Below, piece by piece: positions 1 through 5,102 of a stretch of 13,341 bases of DNA; position 1 is the first letter of the stretch; each line of letters starts with the position of its first letter. Made by a program: the position numbers and the translations under genes. This DNA is from Burkholderiales bacterium. Its GTDB lineage: Bacteria > Pseudomonadota > Gammaproteobacteria > Burkholderiales > Burkholderiaceae. The notes beneath the pieces were generated by a model. That model worked only from the letters and a program-made list of their open reading frames with translations, searched no databases and had not been told where the DNA came from. Location: positions 1 through 13,341 of the forward strand of contig CANBUA010000117.1 of assembly GCA_947372535.1 (NCBI GenBank). Direction: 5' to 3'.

Positions 1-5
1 CCCGC

Positions 6-34
6 TTGAAAAACGGCCAAACCCGGGTTACAAT
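6..34 (+). promoter_or_regulatory. sigma70-type promoter of the rpsF operon
   Basis: A -35 box TTGAAA (6-11) and a -10 box TACAAT (29-34) are separated by exactly 17 bp. Each differs from consensus at one or two positions. Transcription would start near 41, giving a leader of about 138 nt before the rpsF ATG. The boxes are seen directly; promoter activity is inferred. It is the only good promoter match upstream of this operon in the window. Confidence 0.7.
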
Positions 35-60
35 CTAAGGCTTCCCAGCTGTTGCGTCTG

Positions 61-160
61 GTGATGTCAATTTGATGTCACGAGGCGCAGCCCTTGCCGT
101 CCGTGGGTTTGACGCTTCACGACGGCTTCCATCCTGCCATTTTTCAAACTTCTGGCAGGG
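61..160 (+). promoter_or_regulatory. structured rpsF leader, candidate S6:S18 autoregulatory site
   Basis: The long 5' leader holds three possible hairpins. The first is 61-68 with 74-81 (8 bp, two G-U pairs, 5-nt loop), formed over two copies of TGATGTCA at 62-69 and 73-80. The second is 96-101 with 121-126, continued by 103-105 with 118-120 across a bulged C102. The third is 133-139 with 153-159 (7 bp, 13-nt loop), ending 8 nt before the Shine-Dalgarno. Known background: in many bacteria the S6:S18 complex represses its operon by binding a leader hairpin with an unpaired CCG. CCG occurs at 101-103, at the bulge of the second hairpin, so this hairpin is the best candidate. The binding role is inference; pairing was checked by eye only. 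Confidence 0.4.
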
Positions 161-167
161 AATCCAC

Positions 168-173
168 AAGGAG
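168..173 (+). promoter_or_regulatory. ribosome binding site of rpsF
   Basis: AAGGAG lies five bases before the ATG at 179, ideal spacing. It fixes the rpsF start. The hairpin at 133-159 lies just upstream, so a bound repressor or refolding there could affect access to it. Confidence 0.8.
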
Positions 174-178
174 AACAC

Positions 179-559
179 ATGCGTCATTATGAAATCGTGC
201 TGCTGATCCATCCGGATCAAAGCGAACAAGTTCCAGCCATGCTGGAGCGCTACAAGGCTTCGATCACCGCCACCGGCGGCCAGATCCACCGCGTTGAAGA
301 TTGGGGCCGCCGCCAACTGGCTTACCTGATCACCAAGCTGGCCAAGGCCCACTACCTGTGCTTGAACATCGAGTGCAACAACGAAGCGCTGACCGAGCTC
401 GAAACCGCTTTCCGCTTCAACGACGCCGTGCTGCGTCACCTGACCGTCGTCAAGGACAAGGCTGAAACCACGCCTTCCGTGATGATGAAGCAGGTCGAGC
501 GTGAAGAGGCCCGCAAGGCTTCGCACGACACGTCGGCACAACAGCAAGCTGCGGCCTGA
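179..559 (+). CDS. rpsF: 30S ribosomal protein S6
   Basis: Encodes S6, a small-subunit protein that binds 16S rRNA in the platform as a heterodimer with S18, whose gene rpsR lies two genes downstream. The 126-residue product opens with the typical [18 protein letters not shown] and continues with the S6 core ([19 protein letters not shown], then [10 protein letters not shown], then [13 protein letters not shown]). Residues 1-95 form the ferredoxin-like fold. The tail from about 100 on is charged then Gln/Ala rich (ends AQQQAAA), as usual for proteobacterial S6, where tail length varies. The ATG is preceded by a good Shine-Dalgarno at the right distance. It is the first gene of the rpsF-priB-rpsR-rplI operon. 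Its stop codon TGA (557-559) lies inside a perfect 9-bp hairpin. Confidence 0.97.
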   Translation: MRHYEIVLLIHPDQSEQVPAMLERYKASITATGGQIHRVEDWGRRQLAYLITKLAKAHYLCLNIECNNEALTELETAFRFNDAVLRHLTVVKDKAETTPSVMMKQVEREEARKASHDTSAQQQAAA

Positions 560-576
560 TGCCTTGTGGCATCAGG
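555..576 (+). other. perfect RNA hairpin over the rpsF stop codon
   Basis: CCTGATGCC (555-563) pairs perfectly with GGCATCAGG (568-576) around a TTGT loop: nine base pairs with no mismatch. No T tract follows, so it is not a classical intrinsic terminator. The rpsF stop TGA (557-559) is in the 5' arm, and the priB reading frame begins 25 nt downstream. It could attenuate transcription, stabilise the rpsF end of the mRNA, or affect coupling between rpsF and priB. Only the structure is seen; function is inference. Confidence 0.6.
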
Positions 577-600
577 GCGTGATGTCCTTCGCCTGACGCT

Positions 601-927
601 TTGAACGATGCAGCACTGAGTCCCGAGCCCCCTCATCGCAATGAGGTGCTCCTGACGGTCAGCATCGCCGAGCGCAAGGCACTGCGTTACACCCCCGCCG
701 GTCTACCCGCCCTGGATCTGGGCCTGCACCACGAATCGAACGTGGTCGAGGCCAAACAACCCCGCAAGGTGGTTGCCGATTTCAAGGCAGTGGCGATCGG
801 CCCTGTGGCAGAGCAACTCAACCGCACCGACATCGGCGCGGTCATGCTGGTCAAAGGGTTCCTGGGGATGTCTCGCAACGGACGTGGCGTCGTGCTGCAC
901 ATCATCGAGCTCACACCCAATCTTTAA
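601..927 (+). CDS. priB: primosomal replication protein N (PriB)
   Basis: PriB is a small OB-fold, single-strand-DNA-binding protein that helps PriA reload the replisome at stalled forks. Family signals are [19 protein letters not shown] near residues 28-46 and the closing strand [13 protein letters not shown]. Its place between rpsF and rpsR is the conserved proteobacterial arrangement. The start is uncertain. The frame is closed upstream by a stop at 580-582 and has no ATG. Candidates are TTG at 601 (108 aa, with an unusual Pro-rich N-terminal stretch) and GTG at 646 (93 aa, beginning [19 protein letters not shown], which matches the usual PriB N-terminus better). Neither has a clear Shine-Dalgarno, so translation may depend on coupling to rpsF. 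The TTG is listed as the longest option. The stop TAA (925-927) merges into a palindrome. Confidence 0.88.
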   Translation: MNDAALSPEPPHRNEVLLTVSIAERKALRYTPAGLPALDLGLHHESNVVEAKQPRKVVADFKAVAIGPVAEQLNRTDIGAVMLVKGFLGMSRNGRGVVLHIIELTPNL

Positions 928-937
928 CGTATACGTT
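926..937. repeat. 12-bp perfect palindrome at the priB/rpsR junction
   Basis: AACGTATACGTT is a perfect palindrome overlapping the priB stop codon and lying 4 nt before the rpsR ribosome binding site. It is AT-rich compared with its GC-rich surroundings. It is too short to be a terminator and has no T tract. It might be a protein operator or chance; function unknown. Confidence 0.5.
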
Positions 938-950
938 TACAGAGGTCACC

Positions 951-1241
951 ATGGCACTTCCACGTGGCAAAGGCAAATTCTCCAAAGACCGCAAGGGCAA
1001 GCGCAACACGCAATCGCTGTTGTTCCGCCGCAAGCGTTTCTGCCGCTTCACCGTCGCCAACGTCGATCAGATCGACTACAAGGACGTTGACACCCTGCGC
1101 GATTTCATCGCAGAGAACGGCAAGATCATCCCCGCACGCCTGACCGGCACCCGCGCGATCTACCAACGTCAACTGACGACCGCCATCAAGCGCGCTCGTT
1201 TCCTGGCCATGCTGCCGTACAGCGATCAGCACAAGGCCTGA
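951..1241 (+). CDS. rpsR: 30S ribosomal protein S18
   Basis: S18 partners S6 on the platform of the small subunit. The 96-residue protein has a basic N-terminal tail ([19 protein letters not shown]) followed by the S18 core: [10 protein letters not shown] near residue 25, [27 protein letters not shown] in the middle, and [19 protein letters not shown] near the C-terminus. It has a single cysteine (C31), so it is the zinc-independent form and not the four-cysteine form. GAGG at 942-945 precedes the ATG at good spacing. The stop TGA (1239-1241) overlaps the Shine-Dalgarno of rplI, a sign of coupled translation. With S6 it may feed back on the operon leader. Confidence 0.97.
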   Translation: MALPRGKGKFSKDRKGKRNTQSLLFRRKRFCRFTVANVDQIDYKDVDTLRDFIAENGKIIPARLTGTRAIYQRQLTTAIKRARFLAMLPYSDQHKA

Positions 1242-1253
1242 GGAGTCACCTAA

Positions 1254-1706
1254 ATGCAAATCATCCTGCTTGAAAAAGTGACCAACCTGGGCAACCTGGG
1301 CGATGTGGTCAAGGTCAAAGATGGCTACGCACGCAACTTCCTGATCCCCACGGGTCAGGCTCGTCGCGCGACCGATGGCGCCATCAAGGAATTCGAAGCA
1401 CGTCGTGCAGAGCTCGAAAAGGTCCAGGCTGAAAAGCTGGCCGCTTCGCAAGCCCTGGGCGAGCGCCTGAACGGCAAGACCATCAAGGTCACGCAAAAGG
1501 CTGGCGTCGATGGCCGTTTGTTCGGCTCCGTGACCAACGGCGACATCGCCGAAGGCCTCAAGGCCGCTGGTTTCGAAGTCGCCAAGCACCAAGTGCGCCT
1601 GCCAAATGGTCCTCTGAAGACCACGGGCGAGCACGCTGTGTCGGTGTCCCTGCACACCGACGTGCTGGTGGACATCACGGTGGCCGTTGCTGGCGAAACC
1701 GACTGA
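1254..1706 (+). CDS. rplI: 50S ribosomal protein L9
   Basis: L9 binds 23S rRNA at the base of the L1 stalk and reaches out from the ribosome. At 150 residues it has the usual length. The N-terminal domain carries the signature [20 protein letters not shown] followed by ARNFLIP (residues 6-32). A long charged helix (about 43-72) links it to the C-terminal domain (about 80-148). The Shine-Dalgarno GAGGAG (1240-1245) overlaps the rpsR stop and sits 8 nt before the ATG. It is the last gene of the operon: a strong terminator follows 26 nt after the stop. In many bacteria dnaB comes next; here an inverted HDOD gene lies between them. Confidence 0.97.
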   Translation: MQIILLEKVTNLGNLGDVVKVKDGYARNFLIPTGQARRATDGAIKEFEARRAELEKVQAEKLAASQALGERLNGKTIKVTQKAGVDGRLFGSVTNGDIAEGLKAAGFEVAKHQVRLPNGPLKTTGEHAVSVSLHTDVLVDITVAVAGETD

Positions 1707-1730
1707 TCTGACCGATCACGTTGGCGCAAG

Positions 1731-1757
1731 AAGCCGACCTCAGGGTCGGCTTTTTTT
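1731..1757 (+). terminator. intrinsic terminator of the rpsF-rplI operon
   Basis: GCCGACC (1733-1739) pairs with GGTCGGC (1744-1750) around TCAG, extended by two A-T pairs at the base, and is followed by seven T (1751-1757). It lies between convergent rplI and the HDOD gene. Read on the minus strand the same hairpin is followed only by TTCTT, so termination of the HDOD gene here is possible but weaker. Confidence 0.92.
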
Positions 1758-1762
1758 CGTCT

Positions 1763-3391
1763 TCAGCCGCCGCCTGCGCTCTGCTTGAAGGCCATGATGG
1801 CCTGCGCCCTGAGCGTGTGCAGCAACGAAAGCTCTTTCTGCGTGATATTCAGGCTGTCGGCCTCTTCGCGGTCGGCGTAGATCATGCCCAGCACCACCAG
1901 TTGCCCTTGGCGTTTCATCGTCATGGGCAGCAGCAGGAAGGTCGGGGCCTGCACCCGTTGTACAAACCAGCCTGGCAGGCGTGAGGCCACGCTGGCAGCA
2001 CTGGCATCGGCGATCAAGGTGTCCACCCCTTTGACGCAAACGGCCGTGAACAAATCGACGGGCGCCCCCTCAACGGCCTTGATGGGGATCTGGAAGACGG
2101 ACTTGAGCTGATCGGCGCCCTGCCCCAAGCCAATGCGCCCGATCAGCGAGGCGCTTTTGGTATCGCGCAAGCAGAACACCACACGACGGCAATCCAAGGC
2201 CCGGTAAACCGTCTCCAGGATCATGCCCAGCACGTGGTTCAGTTGGAAAGTGTCCACCAGGGTGTTGGTGACGTCCTGGATGCCACTGGTGAGGATGTCG
2301 ACCGAGGCCAAGGAAGGCTCCGGCCGGCTCAGGGCCAGGGCCCCGTCTTCATCGACCTGGGCCATGCCAAGGCCCAAAGCTTCAGGCGACACAGCGTTGG
2401 TCGCGCCGGCGTTGGGCGCGTCCACATAGTAGGACTCGAGCAGGCGCTCGGCCTGGGAGTCGGCGGTCACCTTGAGGTTGAGCACTTGGGAGACTTCGGT
2501 CAGGCGCTTTTTGGCGCGGGCCGCGGCCTCCAGCACCATGGGCAGGGTCAGGTCCAATGGCACCTCGAAGCGCTTGGTCAGCGCGGCCAAAGTGTCGCCC
2601 AATTGTGCAGGCTCGCTGTCAATCATGGCATTGGCCACTTCGTTGGCCAAACTGGCCAGCCATGCTCGGCGCTCTGGGCGGGCGGCCAATGATTTGTTCA
2701 GCAAGGCCCCGGTGGGTGAGCTCATGTTGAGCAGCAAGGTGTCGGGCAGGCTCCAGGTCTTGCCCACGGCCACGCCCAGGCTCTCGTAGGGCATGCCCAG
2801 GATCTGGGTGGAGGCCTTGGCCTCGTTCAAAGGCAGTGCGCCATCCTTGCCCTGGACCAGATCGCGAATCTGCTGGGCATCTTCAGGCAGGTAAAAGCCC
2901 ACCAGCAGGCGACCCAGGTTGCGGAACAGGGCCTCGATGTAGGCCTGCTCGGCGTCGGTGGCATTGGTGCACAGCTCGCTGGCCAGCACCCCGGCCATCA
3001 CCGTGCGCAAGAACTCCTCCTTGAGTTGCTGGGCGTGGTGCTTGTCCTCCATGTGCTCGACCAGCATGAGCGACATCGCCAGGTTGCGGATGTTGCCCAC
3101 GCCGACCAGTGCCACCGCACGGGAGACCGTGCTGATCGCGTCTGAGCCCGCGCGCCGGAAATGCGCTGTGTTGACCACGCGCAGCAGCTTCTGCGTGAGC
3201 GCCACGTCCTTGAGGATTTCGTCGCACAGGCGCGAAAGACTTTCGGTCTCCGCCTCGGACAGGGCCTGCACACGGGTCACCGATTCGGAGAGCGTGGGGA
3301 AATCGCTCTTGTGCCGCATGCGACGCAGCAAATACTCCAGCGTCACGCTGGATGCATCGCTGCCGGTGGGCCGGGTGACTGGGTCAGTCAT
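1763..3391 (-). CDS. HDOD domain protein with C-terminal GAF domain
   Basis: A 542-residue soluble protein. The HDOD domain spans about residues 25-225: FPTLSES at 31-37, a helix KDVALTQKLLRVVNTAHF at 61-78, and AISTVSRAVALVGVGNIRNL at 85-104. HDOD is related to HD phosphohydrolases but lacks their metal-binding residues, so a signalling or scaffolding role is expected. A linker of about 100 residues leads to a GAF-like domain at about 355-535, which may bind a small ligand. No kinase, GGDEF or EAL motif is present. The frame stays open upstream to 3619, but that would run through the dnaB promoter region; ATG at 3391 (MTDPVTRP) gives a sensible N-terminus, although no clear Shine-Dalgarno precedes it. 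It is divergent from dnaB and convergent with rplI. Partners and signal are unknown; the GAF call is less certain than HDOD. Confidence 0.85.
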   Translation of the reverse strand: MTDPVTRPTGSDASSVTLEYLLRRMRHKSDFPTLSESVTRVQALSEAETESLSRLCDEILKDVALTQKLLRVVNTAHFRRAGSDAISTVSRAVALVGVGNIRNLAMSLMLVEHMEDKHHAQQLKEEFLRTVMAGVLASELCTNATDAEQAYIEALFRNLGRLLVGFYLPEDAQQIRDLVQGKDGALPLNEAKASTQILGMPYESLGVAVGKTWSLPDTLLLNMSSPTGALLNKSLAARPERRAWLASLANEVANAMIDSEPAQLGDTLAALTKRFEVPLDLTLPMVLEAAARAKKRLTEVSQVLNLKVTADSQAERLLESYYVDAPNAGATNAVSPEALGLGMAQVDEDGALALSRPEPSLASVDILTSGIQDVTNTLVDTFQLNHVLGMILETVYRALDCRRVVFCLRDTKSASLIGRIGLGQGADQLKSVFQIPIKAVEGAPVDLFTAVCVKGVDTLIADASAASVASRLPGWFVQRVQAPTFLLLPMTMKRQGQLVVLGMIYADREEADSLNITQKELSLLHTLRAQAIMAFKQSAGGG

Positions 3392-3490
3392 GGTGGTGGA
3401 CGTCTCTGTCTGGATGTTGACCACGGAACATGGGTCATCTTTCAATTGGACACCTGTGCAGGGCGCCCGAAAGTCCGAACTACAGGCATT

Positions 3491-3510
3491 GCGACCGCTT
3501 AATTGGTCGC
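3491..3510. repeat. inverted repeat in the HDOD/dnaB divergent region
   Basis: GCGACC (3491-3496) and GGTCGC (3505-3510) form a 6-bp inverted repeat around the AT-rich GCTTAATT. It lies 100 bp upstream of the HDOD start and about 118 bp upstream of dnaB. It could be an operator or a small hairpin in an HDOD leader. No T tract follows on either strand. Confidence 0.4.
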
Positions 3511-3537
3511 TTGCACACCCTGGTGATCTCGCGCCCT

Positions 3538-3582
3538 GAGTTGTCCCTTGATTTACACCGGCTATCCCCAGAGTTGTCCACA
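3538..3582 (+). repeat. 9-bp direct repeat and DnaA-box-like sites upstream of dnaB
   Basis: GAGTTGTCC occurs exactly at 3538-3546 and 3571-3579, 33 bp apart. Two 9-mers in one orientation resemble the DnaA box TTATCCACA: CTATCCCCA (3562-3570, two mismatches) and TTGTCCACA (3574-3582, one mismatch). Their starts are 12 bp apart, about one helical turn. They lie just upstream of the putative dnaB promoter, so DnaA control of dnaB is conceivable. The similarities are seen; binding is speculative. Confidence 0.35.
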
Positions 3583-3592
3583 GGCGGCTGGT

Positions 3593-3619
3593 TTGAAACG
3601 CCTCAAGCCCCCGTATCAT
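3593..3619 (+). promoter_or_regulatory. putative dnaB promoter adjoining the start codon
   Basis: TTGAAA (3593-3598) and TATCAT (3614-3619) form a sigma70-like pair with a short 15-bp spacer. A start site 6-8 nt after the -10 box falls at about 3625-3627, directly before the ATG at 3628. That would give a leaderless or nearly leaderless dnaB mRNA, in line with the missing Shine-Dalgarno. Another promoter further upstream cannot be excluded. Confidence 0.4.
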
Positions 3620-3627
3620 TCCCGGCT

Positions 3628-5067
3628 ATGGCCGTTGTCTTTCCTTCCCCTTTTTCTGGCGCTTCGGACATCCCGTCCAGCCCCCCCACTGGCAGCGAGG
3701 ACATCGCCCGCCTGCGTGTGCCACCGCACTCGATTGAGGCCGAACAAAGCGTCCTGGGCGGCTTGCTGCTGGACAACTCGGCGTGGGACCGGGCCTCCGA
3801 TCAACTGATCGAAACCGATTTCTACCGCTACGAGCACCAGCTGATCTTCAAAGCGATTTCACAGCTGGTCAACAACTCCAAGCCCGCCGACGTGATCACC
3901 GTCTTCGAGCAGTTGAAATCCAACGGCAAGGGTGGCGAAGTCGGCGGCCTGGCTTACCTCAATGCCCTGGCCCAGAGCGTGCCGAGTGCGGCCAACATGC
4001 GTGGTTATGCCGAGATCGTGCGCGAGCGTGCTGTGCTGCGCAAGCTCGTCAGCGTCACCGACGAGATTTCGACCAGCGTTTTTGACCAACAGGGCAAGAA
4101 AATCGGGGACATCCTCGACGAGGCCGAATCGAAGATCATGAAGATCGGCGAGGAAGGCAACCGCAACAAGCAAGGTTTCCACAGCATGGACAACCTGGTG
4201 GTCGAGCTGCTCGACCGCGTCCAGGAACTGGCCGACAACGGCGCCGAAGACGTGACCGGCGTGCGCACAGGTTTCTTCGACATGGACAAGATGACGGCCG
4301 GCCTGCAAAAGGGCGACCTGATCATCCTGGCGGCACGCCCCTCCATGGGCAAGACGGCGTTTGCGCTGAACATCGCAGAGAACGTGGCCGTCAACGAAGG
4401 TTTGCCTGTGGCCGTGTTCTCCATGGAAATGGGTGCTTCGCAACTGGCGCTGCGGATGGTCGGCTCCATTGGCCGCATCAACCAGCAGAACCTGCGCACG
4501 GGCCGCCTCAACGACGACGAATGGGGCCGCCTGAGCGAGACGGTCGAAAAGCTGCGCAGCGCCAAGGTGTTCATTGATGAGACACCTGCCCTGTCGCCCA
4601 ACGAGCTGCGCTCACGCGCTCGTCGCCTGGCCCGCCAGTACGGCACCATTGGCCTGATCGTGATCGACTACCTGCAGCTCATGAGCGGCTCGGGCGGCAA
4701 CGAGGAAAACCGCGCCACGGTGATCGGTGAAATCTCGCGGGGCCTGAAGGCCTTGGCCAAGGAACTGCAATGCCCGGTGATCGCGCTCTCGCAGCTCAAC
4801 CGAAGCGTGGAAACCCGGCCCGACAAGCGCCCGATGATGTCCGACCTGCGTGAATCAGGCGCCATTGAGCAAGACGCCGACGTGATCATGTTCATCTACC
4901 GGGACGACTACTACAACAAGGAGTCGAAGTACCCCGGCACGGCTGAGATCATCATCGGCAAGCAGCGGAATGGGCCGGTCGGCAGCGTGCATTTGGCCTT
5001 CGTCAAGTCCAACACGCGCTTCGACAACCTGGCGCCAGGCAGCTACGGCGGCGGCGACGAGTATTGA
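3628..5067 (+). CDS. dnaB: replicative DNA helicase DnaB
   Basis: DnaB is the hexameric 5'-3' helicase that unwinds DNA ahead of the replisome and recruits primase. The 479-residue protein has the N-terminal domain from about residue 31 (VPPHSIEAEQSVLGGLLLDN) to 135, then a linker, then the RecA-like ATPase domain from about 205. Walker A is ARPSMGKT, with K242 and T243. Walker B is LIVIDYLQLMSG, with D347. The C-terminal SDLRESGAIEQDADVIMFIYR and NGPVGSVHLAF are typical. No intein interrupts the ATP site. The frame is open further upstream, but ATG at 3628 gives the usual N-terminus; no Shine-Dalgarno precedes it. It is probably transcribed alone, with a hairpin after the stop and a convergent AsmA-like gene beyond. 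Confidence 0.97.
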   Translation: MAVVFPSPFSGASDIPSSPPTGSEDIARLRVPPHSIEAEQSVLGGLLLDNSAWDRASDQLIETDFYRYEHQLIFKAISQLVNNSKPADVITVFEQLKSNGKGGEVGGLAYLNALAQSVPSAANMRGYAEIVRERAVLRKLVSVTDEISTSVFDQQGKKIGDILDEAESKIMKIGEEGNRNKQGFHSMDNLVVELLDRVQELADNGAEDVTGVRTGFFDMDKMTAGLQKGDLIILAARPSMGKTAFALNIAENVAVNEGLPVAVFSMEMGASQLALRMVGSIGRINQQNLRTGRLNDDEWGRLSETVEKLRSAKVFIDETPALSPNELRSRARRLARQYGTIGLIVIDYLQLMSGSGGNEENRATVIGEISRGLKALAKELQCPVIALSQLNRSVETRPDKRPMMSDLRESGAIEQDADVIMFIYRDDYYNKESKYPGTAEIIIGKQRNGPVGSVHLAFVKSNTRFDNLAPGSYGGGDEY

Positions 5068-5071
5068 TCAA

Positions 5072-5098
5072 GGTGCGTGCCGTCAGACCGGCCGCACC
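5072..5098. terminator. hairpin between convergent dnaB and AsmA-like genes
   Basis: GGTGCG (5072-5077) pairs with CGCACC (5093-5098), and inside it GCCG (5079-5082) pairs with CGGC (5089-5092), with a bulged T5078 and a 6-nt loop. It fills the 35-bp gap between the two stop codons. No T tract follows on either strand, so it may be a 3'-end stabiliser or a weak terminator serving both genes. Confidence 0.45.
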
Positions 5099-5102
5099 CA
5101 GG

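Noticed and set aside
35..547. 170-residue open frame on the minus strand opposite rpsF
   Set aside because: It is antisense to rpsF and its leader and resembles no family; GC-rich coding DNA often leaves such open antisense frames.
924..1655. 243-residue minus-strand frame opposite rpsR and rplI
   Set aside because: Antisense shadow of two certain ribosomal protein genes; its His/Gln/Leu-rich make-up is typical of such shadows.
3392..3619. N-terminal extension of the HDOD protein by 76 residues
   Set aside because: It would cover the whole divergent control region up to the dnaB promoter and gives a Cys/Ser/Thr-rich stretch unlike the family; the ATG at 3391 is preferred.
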